Shown here: piece by piece, positions 16,584 through 24,211 of the stretch | How the letters are laid out: every line of letters begins with the position of its first letter | How positions within the stretch are numbered: the stretch's first letter is position 1 | Source of the DNA: Winogradskyella eckloniae | GTDB taxonomy: Bacteria; Bacteroidota; Bacteroidia; Flavobacteriales; Flavobacteriaceae | Direction of reading: 5' to 3' | DNA length: 64,000 nucleotides | Assembly: GCF_013249045.1 (NCBI RefSeq) | Contig: NZ_JABRWP010000002.1 | Location: 124,001-188,000 of the forward strand | Position numbers and translations under genes: made by a program | Notes under the pieces: generated by a model | Databases searched by the model: none | What the model was told of the DNA's origin: nothing | The model's input: the letters and a program-made list of their open reading frames with translations, nothing else

Positions 16584-18808
16584 AATTTTAAAGTTACACC
16601 TGCCAAAAAGTTTCTTGTAGCTTGAGGGTAGAAACCTGCGCCTTCAATAGTTGTTGTAGCATTTGGGTCTGACCATGTGTCATCATACGTGTAGTAATAT
16701 CCATTAGAAATGTATTCGACATTAAAAATGTTATTTACTAAACCAGAGAATACAATTTCTTTAAAAATAGAGTTTGTTTTTAAGGTGTAATTAATGTTAA
16801 AGTCATTGATAAAAAAACTATCTAATTTAGAAGAAGTAGCTTCTGTGTTGCTCATAAATTGTTCTCCTACAAATTTGCTTAATACAGCCATCTGAAGATG
16901 GTCTATTGGTCTAAAAACAATGGCATTGGCGGCTACTATATCTGGTGAAAATGAAATGTCTGTTTTTCCTAAATTCTGTAATTCGCCATCAAAATTAATG
17001 ATAGTTTCCTTGTTCTTATTGCTGCTTAATGTTACATTAGGTTGTAATGTTAATTGAGACGTAATTGGTATAATTGCTTCAAGTTCTAAACCTAAACGGT
17101 AACTTTTTCCGCTATTGGTTCTAATTGGGTTTCCAACGTCATCTAAACTTCCCGTTAATACAAGCTGTTCGTTATAACCCATGTAGTATGCATTAGCATT
17201 AAATGTAAAGTTACCTTTTTGGTGTCTCCAACCAAGTTCAAAATCATTTAATTGTTCTGCTTCTATAGTCGCGTTGCTTTCAAAATCAGTTCTGTTTGGT
17301 TCTCTATTTGCCCTAGCATATGAGAAATATAGATTGTTAGCACTGTTTAATTCGTAAGTTATCCCAGCTTTAGGATTAAAAAACGTAAAGTTTTTATCTA
17401 CAGCAAATTCTACTAAATCTGAAGTTGTACCTGTTGTTTTATAGGTTACGTTTCTCACTTGTAAGTCACCATATAAACTCAGTTTTTCATTTAGTTTATA
17501 ATTTGCTTTTGTAAAAAGAGATAAGTCATTCTTTTTACTATTTCCATCGTAATAACGGTCTCTAATTTGAGATTGACTCGCATATTCTGCCCAAATCACT
17601 TCGCCAAAATGATCACCGTTGTAATGGCTGTAAGATCCACCAAATATTAGATTGATGTTATCATTTTTATAGTTTGCATTAGCATTAAATACATAAAAAT
17701 CATTATCTAACCATCGTCTTCTAATTAAATCGGTTTCGTCAATGATTTCACCATTAAAATCTAAAGGTTCAAAACCATAATCTGCAAAGTCTTCCCCTTC
17801 TTTATATTGTTCAAAATAACCGTTTCCTTTTGTATAGTTAAGCCCAATGGTTGTAGACCAATTGTTAGTGTATCGTTGATTCCAGTGTAATTGATAGTGG
17901 TCTTGGCCGTAGTTATCAACTTCGTTATCGTAGGTGTAATAGTTGTATCTTCTGTCTGAATTTCTAAGATTTTCTGCTTCGGCTTCGCTTAAATAATTTT
18001 CTGCAATAAAGGCTTCGATACCAGCTTGGTCGCCATTAATCCTAGCTAATGGAGTGCCATACCACGCTTGGTATGTGATCTCTTCTCCTCCAAAGGTTAT
18101 GGCTTTAATTAAAGTATTATCATCTACATAAGACCCTTGTAAAAAGTAAGATTTTAAGTCTGAAGATGCACGATCTATATAACCATCTGATGCAATGTTT
18201 GATAAACGTCCTGCTATTTCAAAATGGTTATTCATTAAACCAGTACTAAATTTAATGGTATGTTTTCTTGTGTTATAACTTCCAAATGAATTAGAAATTT
18301 CTCCAGAGGACACTTTAGATACAGCATCAGTTAAGACATTAATACTCGCGCCAAAGGCACCAGAACCGTTGGTAGATGTCCCAACACCACGTTGTAATTG
18401 TAAGCTCTCTGTAGATGATGCAAAGTCGCCAAGGTTAACCCAAAAGGTACCTAAAGATTCGGCATCATTATACGGAATTCCGTTAATAGTAACGTTGGTA
18501 GATTGTGAACTCACACCTCTAACTCTAATACTGGTATAACCAACACCAGCACCAGCATCTGTAGTTGTAACTACTGAGGGTAAAAAATTAAGTAAAACTG
18601 GGATGTCTTGTCCTAAGTTGCGTTTAGCTAAGTCTTCTTTACTGACGTTACTGTGTGTAATTGGAGATTTTGCATCTACTCGAACTGCTTTAACTAAAAC
18701 TTCGTCTAATTTTTCTACTTTACTAGAGTCTTGTTTTGTTTGGTTTTGCTGCGCTGCTGCGCTGACTGATAACACTAAAAGTGTTAAAAAAAGAAATAAA
18801 TTTTTCAT
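16580..18808 (-). CDS. TonB-dependent receptor under TPP riboswitch control (probable thiamine receptor)
   Basis: A 742-residue outer-membrane receptor. A signal peptide (1-19, ending SAAAQ) is followed by a plug domain (about 45-160, with SNVSKEDLAKRNLGQDIPVL as TonB-box-proximal start and SIRVRGVSSQSTNVTINGIP as the plug core). A 22-strand-type beta barrel follows, ending in an aromatic residue (GVTLKF). It has no N-terminal carboxypeptidase-regulatory domain and is not paired with a SusD. The gene is preceded by a TPP riboswitch, so expression should fall when thiamine pyrophosphate is abundant. Receptors in this position in Bacteroidota are predicted to import thiamine or its precursors. 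The exact ligand is inferred from regulation only. Confidence 0.92.
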   Translation of the reverse strand: MKNLFLFLTLLVLSVSAAAQQNQTKQDSSKVEKLDEVLVKAVRVDAKSPITHSNVSKEDLAKRNLGQDIPVLLNFLPSVVTTTDAGAGVGYTSIRVRGVSSQSTNVTINGIPYNDAESLGTFWVNLGDFASSTESLQLQRGVGTSTNGSGAFGASINVLTDAVSKVSSGEISNSFGSYNTRKHTIKFSTGLMNNHFEIAGRLSNIASDGYIDRASSDLKSYFLQGSYVDDNTLIKAITFGGEEITYQAWYGTPLARINGDQAGIEAFIAENYLSEAEAENLRNSDRRYNYYTYDNEVDNYGQDHYQLHWNQRYTNNWSTTIGLNYTKGNGYFEQYKEGEDFADYGFEPLDFNGEIIDETDLIRRRWLDNDFYVFNANANYKNDNINLIFGGSYSHYNGDHFGEVIWAEYASQSQIRDRYYDGNSKKNDLSLFTKANYKLNEKLSLYGDLQVRNVTYKTTGTTSDLVEFAVDKNFTFFNPKAGITYELNSANNLYFSYARANREPNRTDFESNATIEAEQLNDFELGWRHQKGNFTFNANAYYMGYNEQLVLTGSLDDVGNPIRTNSGKSYRLGLELEAIIPITSQLTLQPNVTLSSNKNKETIINFDGELQNLGKTDISFSPDIVAANAIVFRPIDHLQMAVLSKFVGEQFMSNTEATSSKLDSFFINDFNINYTLKTNSIFKEIVFSGLVNNIFNVEYISNGYYYTYDDTWSDPNATTTIEGAGFYPQATRNFLAGVTLKF

Positions 18809-18821
18809 TACGATTGTTTAA

Positions 18822-19018
18822 AATCGAATAAAAAGAGGTAATTATTCTTTATAATTAATAATTAAATGTTTTGAGCTACAGGTATAAACAAAGCTAAAAA
18901 ATGTCTTTTTCTTTTAGAATTTATTCGTTGCATACGAAACAAGAATAAACCAGAAGTAGAAAAATAAACATTGATAACTGTTGCGTCTACCAAAAACAAT
19001 ATACGATTGTTTTCTTTA
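18822..19018 (-). promoter_or_regulatory. Leader between riboswitch and receptor start
   Basis: About 200 AT-rich bases of leader without a gene. The only clear structure is an AT-rich stem AAAACAAT/ATTGTTTT (18993-19000 with 19006-19013) directly after the aptamer. It could be the expression platform, although it lacks a good T-run on the minus strand. I see no clear anti-terminator pairing, so whether control acts on transcription or translation is open. Confidence 0.4.
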
Positions 19019-19168
19019 CGCTCGTTTCCTAAACAGCATTACCTGTTCTAGGTTCAATGGGTATGATCTCAGCCGTTTTAGTAGGCAGTGAGCAGTAGCA
19101 GTGTGCAGAAAAAACTGTGGACTGAATACTGAGAACTAAATACTAAAAAAAGCACCCCTTTTTTGAGA
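19019..19168 (-). promoter_or_regulatory. TPP riboswitch (THI element) with enlarged P3
   Basis: Read on the minus strand the conserved TPP aptamer core appears in order: GGGGTGC (P2 5' side, about 19152-19158), then GCTGAGATCATACCC (CTGAGA at 19067-19072, ACCC at 19059-19062), TGAACCT, AGGTAATGC (AATGC at 19036-19040) and TTTAGGAA. The P3 arm is closed by a perfect 8-bp stem TTTTAGTA/TACTAAAA (19141-19148 with 19076-19083). It carries about 57 further bases built of CAGT and ACTG blocks. The aptamer faces the receptor gene that starts at 18808. TPP binding would repress it. Confidence 0.9.
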
Positions 19169-19360
19169 ACGCGGCAAAGATAAGGTAGATTTTAGAATTA
19201 CAAATTATGAATTGCGTTTTTTTTAAATGGAAAAATAACCATCAGTTATTATGGAATTCTTTATTAGAGTTTTGTACAGAGAACACTTTGAAAATTAATG
19301 TATTCATACATCTCGAGACAATGCTTTATGCTGATGAATTACTTGAAGTGAGGTACATTG

Positions 19361-19765
19361 TTATTCAATTGTTGGTGGTTTGCGATTCGCCTTTTTATCT
19401 GCATTAATACGTTTGTCTTTTAAGCGTTTCTTCTTTACACTGCGAGGTACTCTAGTGGCAATACGTATTTTGTCTTCTTTTAGACCATCTTTTATTAGTT
19501 CTAAAAAACGTTGAGTTACCAATGCTTTATTTCTAAATTGACTACGACTCTCGTCGCATGTTAAAATTAGAACAGCGTCTCTATTTAATCGGGTTTTAAA
19601 ATATTCTAATAGTTTTTGTTTCTCTATATCATTAAAAGCCAATGAGTTCTCAAGGTTAAAGTATAATTCGGCCTTAGAAGACACTTTGTTAACATGTTGT
19701 CCGCCACTGCCAGAGCTTCTAACATATTTATAGATTACTTCAGATTTTAATATGTTGCTGTCCAC
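19361..19765 (-). CDS. arfB: Ribosome-rescue peptidyl-tRNA hydrolase ArfB
   Basis: A 134-residue class I release-factor-like protein (ArfB/YaeJ type). It holds the catalytic RSSGSGGQHVNKVSSKAEL loop with GGQ at 21-23. The basic C-terminal tail KKKRLKDKRINADKKANRKP inserts into the empty mRNA channel of stalled ribosomes. It has no codon-recognition domains, as expected for the rescue hydrolase rather than a true release factor. It is the last gene of the minus-strand operon; its start overlaps the DUF4301 stop by one base. The TPP riboswitch begins about 190 bases downstream of its stop. Confidence 0.94.
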   Translation of the reverse strand: MDSNILKSEVIYKYVRSSGSGGQHVNKVSSKAELYFNLENSLAFNDIEKQKLLEYFKTRLNRDAVLILTCDESRSQFRNKALVTQRFLELIKDGLKEDKIRIATRVPRSVKKKRLKDKRINADKKANRKPPTIE

Positions 19766-21324
19766 TAAAATTTAGTTTGATGAGGTGCTTTTAGTAAATC
19801 ATTCACAGTTTTTACAGGATTAAAAGTTATGATAGGAACTTCTACAAAAATAGTTGTCCAATTGGCCATACTTCCATTCCATAATCCAGGAAGTTCTAGA
19901 GCTTTTAATTCTTTTCCGTTTTTGGTTTTTTGTGAAATAAAAGCTGTGTCAAAATCAACATATTTTTCTAAATCAAATTTTTCGCCTTTATAATTTTTAA
20001 CACCACAAACTAAATCTACAGGATTAAAGTGCGTTGCATTTTTAAGGATTTCAGCTTGTTTTAAATCATTTAGATTGATTTGTGCAGACTCCACAATTTG
20101 TAGAGATTGATTAGATTTAAAATCTTTAACCCAAAAAGGACCACCACCTGGCTCACCTTCATTTTTTACCATTCCACAAATGCGGATTGGTCGGTTTAAT
20201 TTTTCTTGTAAATATTCGATTTTATAATGATCTGTGTATTTTTTATACTCATCAGAAATTTTTATGTTTAAGTCTGATGTTAAAAACGTTTCAATGGTTT
20301 TAAAGGTCGTTTCTGATATTGTTTTGGTGTCTAACGTGTGTAAATATTCAAAAGTTTTGGCTTGTAATTTTAAAAGTATGCCAGCTAATACTTTTTTATA
20401 TTTCGCGATGTCTTCTTTGTATTTGTTGACAACAACATTGTCAATGTTTTTTACAAAAATAATATCTGCATCGAGTGTATTTAGGTTTTTTAATAAAGCA
20501 CCATGGCCTGAAGGTCTAAAAAGTATTGAGCCATCTGATAATCTAAATGGCTTATTCTTTGGTGTTACGGCAATTGTATCTGTAGATTGCTGCTGGTATG
20601 AAAATGAAATATCAAATGTAACACCCGTGTTTTGTTCTATGTTTTGTTGAATATTTTTAAATTCTTTAGAGAATTTATCCTTATAAATTTCTGAAATTGT
20701 GAAATGTAATTTGGCCAAACCATTACTTGAGGCGTACAAAGCGGCTTCATATAAATGTTCTTCAAAAGCTGTAGATATTTGATCGTTTTTGTATTTGTGA
20801 AATGGTAATAATCCTTTTGGTTGATTACCAAAATTTAGTTGATCTTCATCTAACATGGCTTTAGCAAAATGCCATACTTTTTCGTTGGTAGTTAGTGTTT
20901 CAAAATTAATATTCTTGGCTTTAAGTGATTTAAGAACAAGTTTATAAAATGGAAATTTTTCCATACCAACCATAAAAAGAGATAACTCTCGTAAGTTGTT
21001 TTTGTTTATAAACGAGTTTAGGGATTGTTCTTTAGAATTGAATTCACTCACAAACCTAAATAAGAATTTAAACATACGTGATGCGGCTCCAGATGCTGGG
21101 ACAAACTTTAATAACGATGTTGCGTTCTTTTTAGATTCAAAAAAGTCAATATATGATTTAATACTAGTGTCGTCTAGAGCTAATATTCCGTTATTAATGG
21201 TAGCTGCTTTAGAAATATTGGTAAATGGAATACCGGTTTCAAAAAGTTCTATTTGCTTTTTTACGTCATTTAAGTTTAGACTTTTAGATTCTATTTGTGT
21301 AATGTCTTCTGTTGTAAATTTCAT
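19765..21324 (-). CDS. DUF4301 family protein, possible nucleotidyltransferase fold
   Basis: A 519-residue protein of the Bacteroidota family DUF4301. Visible are FVPASGAASRMFKFLF (about 77-92), a glycine/serine-rich loop ending in an Arg as in sugar-nucleotidyltransferases, and RPSGHGALLKNLNTLDADII followed by FVKNIDNVV (about 265-295). That second block parallels the 'GHG...L...G...v.nvDN' block of UDP-sugar pyrophosphorylases. A nucleotidyltransferase-like role is thus my inference; no activity is established for the family as far as I know. It overlaps both neighbours by 4 bases and 1 base, so it is a firm part of the operon. Confidence 0.82.
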   Translation of the reverse strand: MKFTTEDITQIESKSLNLNDVKKQIELFETGIPFTNISKAATINNGILALDDTSIKSYIDFFESKKNATSLLKFVPASGAASRMFKFLFRFVSEFNSKEQSLNSFINKNNLRELSLFMVGMEKFPFYKLVLKSLKAKNINFETLTTNEKVWHFAKAMLDEDQLNFGNQPKGLLPFHKYKNDQISTAFEEHLYEAALYASSNGLAKLHFTISEIYKDKFSKEFKNIQQNIEQNTGVTFDISFSYQQQSTDTIAVTPKNKPFRLSDGSILFRPSGHGALLKNLNTLDADIIFVKNIDNVVVNKYKEDIAKYKKVLAGILLKLQAKTFEYLHTLDTKTISETTFKTIETFLTSDLNIKISDEYKKYTDHYKIEYLQEKLNRPIRICGMVKNEGEPGGGPFWVKDFKSNQSLQIVESAQINLNDLKQAEILKNATHFNPVDLVCGVKNYKGEKFDLEKYVDFDTAFISQKTKNGKELKALELPGLWNGSMANWTTIFVEVPIITFNPVKTVNDLLKAPHQTKF

Positions 21325-21890
21325 AATTTGTTTGCTAGTAGGTTATCAATATGTTGCACTGCAGTCTTAAGGCGTTGTTCTTTATTACCCTTTAATAAAA
21401 CATATGGTTTGTTGTAGGTTTTTAAAGTGGTCTCAAATGCGTTAAACATGCGTTCTCTTTCATTGGGTTTATCTCTTAGGTCATCTGCTTCCCAAGGCGT
21501 GTCAATATAAGTTAAAAAGTAAAGGTCGTAAGAATTTTTTAGAGCATATGTATTTAAAATAGGGTTACATGTTCCTAAATAATAGGCTTCACTATATACT
21601 TTAGTTTCAAGTAGATCGGTGTCGCATATTAATACGGAATCCGTTTTTTGTGCTAAACTGTTTTCAAGTTTCATTTGCCCTATGGCAATAGGTAAAAGAT
21701 CATTGGGTTCGCAGGTTTTTCGTTCGTTATTCCATTTGTTTTGCAGGTATTCTCTTGCGTATTCTGGTACCCAAACAGAATGGTAGTGTCTCGCCAATTG
21801 TCGTGATAATGTTGTTTTTCCGGTAGATTCAGGACCAAACAATACTACTTTTATACAGTTGCTTGGTTCTTGTCTAAGTGCGTCTTCCAT
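21321..21890 (-). CDS. NadR-like P-loop kinase
   Basis: A 189-residue protein matching the C-terminal ribosylnicotinamide-kinase domain of NadR (AAA_28 type), with no adenylyltransferase or HTH part. Seen: the Walker A loop FGPESTGKTTLSRQLA (19-26 core), VWVPEYAREYLQ, CDTDLLETKVYSEAYY (Walker B-like), and DTPWEADDLRDKPNERERMF (lid). The canonical substrate is nicotinamide riboside. Here the gene overlaps the PnuC-type transporter by 40 bases and sits beside a thiamine-binding protein and a TPP-regulated receptor. A vitamin kinase acting on thiamine is therefore an open alternative. Confidence 0.88.
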   Translation of the reverse strand: MEDALRQEPSNCIKVVLFGPESTGKTTLSRQLARHYHSVWVPEYAREYLQNKWNNERKTCEPNDLLPIAIGQMKLENSLAQKTDSVLICDTDLLETKVYSEAYYLGTCNPILNTYALKNSYDLYFLTYIDTPWEADDLRDKPNERERMFNAFETTLKTYNKPYVLLKGNKEQRLKTAVQHIDNLLANKL

Positions 21891-22489
21891 TCTCTATAAC
21901 CTTGAATTGCTAATATTGTAAAGATAAGGTATTGCAAAGATAACATTCCTAAGCCTCTATAAGCGTAAAGTGGAATTGTAATAAGATCACCAATGATCCA
22001 AAGTGTCCAATTTTCTAATTTTTTGGTTGCCATATACCACATTGCAGTAAAGAAAATACCAGAAGTAACAATATCTATATAGTTTGGGATTTTTAATTCA
22101 TAGTCATATGACTTATAGACTATAAATGTCGCTATCATGGTTAAGAAGAATAAACCTATACCAATTTGCTTTTCTTTTGTTGTTGTTCTCGATATTGGAA
22201 CAACGGTAGTATTGTTTTTTTTTCGAGACCAATTCCACCAGCCATAAATACTCATAATAGAATAGTAAAAATTCATCATCATATCTCCTAAATATTTATT
22301 GATATATAAAAGATAAACCGTGATTACAGTACAAATAATACCAGTTGGGTAAACTAAGATGTTTTCTTGTTTTGCATACCAAACACTCATAATACCAAAA
22401 ATAAAAGCAATAGCTTCTAGTAGTATCTGATTGGTGGGTGTACTTTGATAAGCGTTTAGGAAAAAATCAAAAATGTGGTTCATAATCAC
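21851..22489 (-). CDS. PnuC-family vitamin transporter (PnuT-like by context)
   Basis: A 212-residue inner-membrane protein with about seven hydrophobic segments. It carries the PnuC features: ILLEAIAFIFGIMSVWYAKQ (about 19-38), NILVYPTGIICTVITVYLLY, and MMNFYYSIMSIYGWWNWSRK (about 71-90, with the WNW motif lining the substrate site). PnuC imports nicotinamide riboside by facilitated diffusion, trapped by phosphorylation. The sister family PnuT imports thiamine and is often TPP-regulated in Bacteroidota. The overlap with a thiamine-binding protein gene favours PnuT, but sequence alone cannot settle it. The start may be the third codon (ATG at 22483). Confidence 0.88.
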   Translation of the reverse strand: MIMNHIFDFFLNAYQSTPTNQILLEAIAFIFGIMSVWYAKQENILVYPTGIICTVITVYLLYINKYLGDMMMNFYYSIMSIYGWWNWSRKKNNTTVVPISRTTTKEKQIGIGLFFLTMIATFIVYKSYDYELKIPNYIDIVTSGIFFTAMWYMATKKLENWTLWIIGDLITIPLYAYRGLGMLSLQYLIFTILAIQGYREWKTHLDKNQATV

Positions 22490-22727
22490 TTCTATTAGTT
22501 TTAACCAATTTTATGGTTAATACAGAAATATCAACATCTTCAAATGAGCGCTTTATTTCTTTGGTTAAAAATGGCATTAGATCGTCGTAAGCTCCAAATA
22601 TTTGAGTGCTTAAGGGATTTTCTAAAACTTTAAATTTTGAAGCTCTTAAGGCTTTTATAAAGTTAATGACATGGTCTTCGTAGTCATTTTGTAAGGGTGA
22701 GAGTGTTAAATCTACAGATATGTCCAT
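22467..22727 (-). CDS. Thiamine-binding protein (MTH1187/YkoF-like, DUF77)
   Basis: An 86-residue protein starting MDISVDLTLSPLQNDYEDHV and continuing FIKALRASKFKVLENPLSTQ. This is the ferredoxin-like alpha/beta pattern of the thiamine-binding MTH1187/YkoF superfamily. Members form dimers or tetramers, and some bind thiamine or HMP. It lies 3 bases after the GGGP synthase gene and overlaps the PnuC-type gene by 23 bases. Its position beside a PnuC/PnuT transporter and a TPP-regulated receptor supports a role in thiamine handling in the cytoplasm. Confidence 0.8.
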   Translation of the reverse strand: MDISVDLTLSPLQNDYEDHVINFIKALRASKFKVLENPLSTQIFGAYDDLMPFLTKEIKRSFEDVDISVLTIKLVKTNRSDYEPHF

Positions 22728-22730
22728 TTA

Positions 22731-23456
22731 TTATTTTTTTAGTTCAGTTAAGAATGATTCATTGTGTTCAAACGCAGTGCCTATGACTATCATATCTGCA
22801 CCTGCATTGTAGGTTGTTTCTATTGTTTTTTTATTTCTAATGCCACCACCAACTATTAGAGGAATATTAAGCTCTTGCGCGACTTGCGAAATAATATGAG
22901 CATCGATTGGTTGGGTTGCTCCACTGCCTGCTTCTAAGTAAATGAGTTGTTTGCCCAGCAACTCACCAGCTTTAGCTGTGTGAACTATAGATGTTACGTG
23001 ATTTCGTTTTAATGGTTGGGTTTTACTGACGCGCTGTACAGCAGTTTCCTTTCCGTTTTCAATTAAAATGTAGCCGGTTGGTATAACTTCAAGTTGAGAG
23101 TGCTTTAGCCTTGAAATGGCCTTAACATGTTGGCCAATTAGATATTCTGGATTACGACCAGATATTAAAGATAGAAACAAAATTGCATCGGCTTTATGCG
23201 TTATTTGAATAACGTCACCAGGAAATAAGACTACTGGTAATGCAGTGTGCTTTTTTATTTCTATTACTAAGGTTTCTGTAAGGCCTTCATTGACCTCGCT
23301 ACCTCCAACAAAGACATGTGTTATTATAGATGCATTGACTTTAGATATAAAACCAGAAACGTGTTGAGGTTTCATCTTATCTGGATCAATTAATACAGCT
23401 AAGAGTTTTTTGCCTTTTGCCTTTGCAGCAACTATATTTTGGTAAATTGTATTCAT
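22731..23456 (-). CDS. Geranylgeranylglyceryl phosphate synthase family protein
   Basis: A 241-residue TIM-barrel prenyltransferase of the GGGPS/PcrB family, joining a polyprenyl diphosphate to sn-glycerol-1-phosphate. Seen: KLLAVLIDPDKM near the start (phosphate and Mg site), HVFVGGSEV, PVVLFPGDVIQITHKADAIL, IPTGYILIENG, YLEAGSGATQPI, and the phosphate-gripping IVGGGIRNKKTIETTYNAGA. Length and sequence match the group II enzymes common in Bacteroidota rather than archaeal group I. The biological product in Bacteroidota is unclear. The start codon overlaps the stop of the Sfp-type gene. Confidence 0.92.
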   Translation of the reverse strand: MNTIYQNIVAAKAKGKKLLAVLIDPDKMKPQHVSGFISKVNASIITHVFVGGSEVNEGLTETLVIEIKKHTALPVVLFPGDVIQITHKADAILFLSLISGRNPEYLIGQHVKAISRLKHSQLEVIPTGYILIENGKETAVQRVSKTQPLKRNHVTSIVHTAKAGELLGKQLIYLEAGSGATQPIDAHIISQVAQELNIPLIVGGGIRNKKTIETTYNAGADMIVIGTAFEHNESFLTELKK

Positions 23457-24082
23457 TAAGGAATAACGTAGGCACAGGTAAACCCTTCAAACTCTAAAAA
23501 TGCCGTATTGTATCTGTATTTTTTATTTTTGTAATCTATCCAAGCAACTGTGTTTCCGTCTTTCATCATAAACGGAATGACTAAAAAATGTTCTTTAAAT
23601 AACATGCCAGGTGTAGCAAATAATTTATAAAGCGATTCTTTAATTCCCCAAATCACAGTTAGTTTATTTATGTAATCGTCTTCTGTTGCGCTTAAATAAT
23701 TGTATTCATAATCAATAAACTTATGCGCAATGACTCCAATTTTATCACGTTGTTTTTCGATATCAATACCAACTTCAGCATCACTTATTATAACACCAGA
23801 AAAGGTAAACGAATGTGTAATAGAAATATGTTTACCATCGTTGAGATGAGGTTTTCCATTTTCATCGTAGTACAAATCTTGATCGGTATAGCCAAACGCA
23901 TGCAGCAAATGCCTAACACTCAAAAATCCACGCTGATGCAATTCGCTTTTCATGTCTAAAACACGATCTAAGCTTTGAGGTTTTAATTCTAAAGGTTGTA
24001 ATAAGTCGGTATAAGATTCTTCAATCTTCCAGATTTTAACAGTAGTTTGTGAATTTACACTAATAGTTTTGTATAGTGGCAT
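23456..24082 (-). CDS. 4'-phosphopantetheinyl transferase (Sfp superfamily)
   Basis: A 208-residue enzyme that would transfer phosphopantetheine from CoA to acyl or peptidyl carrier proteins. The family signatures are present: DAEVGIDIEKQRDKI (about 101-115, the Mg-binding GIDIE) and LTVIWGIKESLYKLF (the W-x-x-K-E-x-x-x-K motif). ISITHSFTFSGVIIS precedes them. It is the first gene of the seven-gene operon that runs to arfB. Carrier-protein targets are not in the window. It is divergent from ahcY, with 129 bases between them. Confidence 0.93.
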   Translation of the reverse strand: MPLYKTISVNSQTTVKIWKIEESYTDLLQPLELKPQSLDRVLDMKSELHQRGFLSVRHLLHAFGYTDQDLYYDENGKPHLNDGKHISITHSFTFSGVIISDAEVGIDIEKQRDKIGVIAHKFIDYEYNYLSATEDDYINKLTVIWGIKESLYKLFATPGMLFKEHFLVIPFMMKDGNTVAWIDYKNKKYRYNTAFLEFEGFTCAYVIP

Positions 24083-24105
24083 TTAAAATTCTTAATGTTA
24101 TTGAT

Positions 24106-24113
24106 TATCTTTG
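24106..24113 (+). promoter_or_regulatory. Candidate -7 box for ahcY
   Basis: TATCTTTG matches the Bacteroidota -7 consensus exactly; there is no TTG at the -33 distance. It would give ahcY a leader of about 90 bases. I looked for a SAH or SAM riboswitch in that leader and found no convincing match. Confidence 0.5.
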
Positions 24114-24211
24114 CGGTGCCTAAGGTAAATTTGGTGTTTTTAGATAAGCGAATTTAACTATTTAAGCGCTAAACCCAAAGGTGTTTCAAAATATAAAATA
24201 AAGAAAATAAT

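Noticed and set aside
19207..19407. 66-residue plus-strand ORF between arfB and the TPP riboswitch
   Set aside because: It overlaps arfB antisense, has no family features or promoter, and its composition is like non-coding AT-rich DNA.
21321..22489. Calling the permease and kinase simply nicotinamide riboside uptake genes
   Set aside because: The families allow it, but the thiamine-binding gene and the TPP-regulated receptor next door make thiamine at least as likely, so I did not assert pnuC or nadR.
24114..24211. Possible SAM or SAH riboswitch in the ahcY leader
   Set aside because: The AATTTAAC...GCGCTAAA segment vaguely recalls a SAM-II core, but the required stem and downstream GCTAAA...AAGG order are not satisfied, and it lacks the SAH aptamer motifs.
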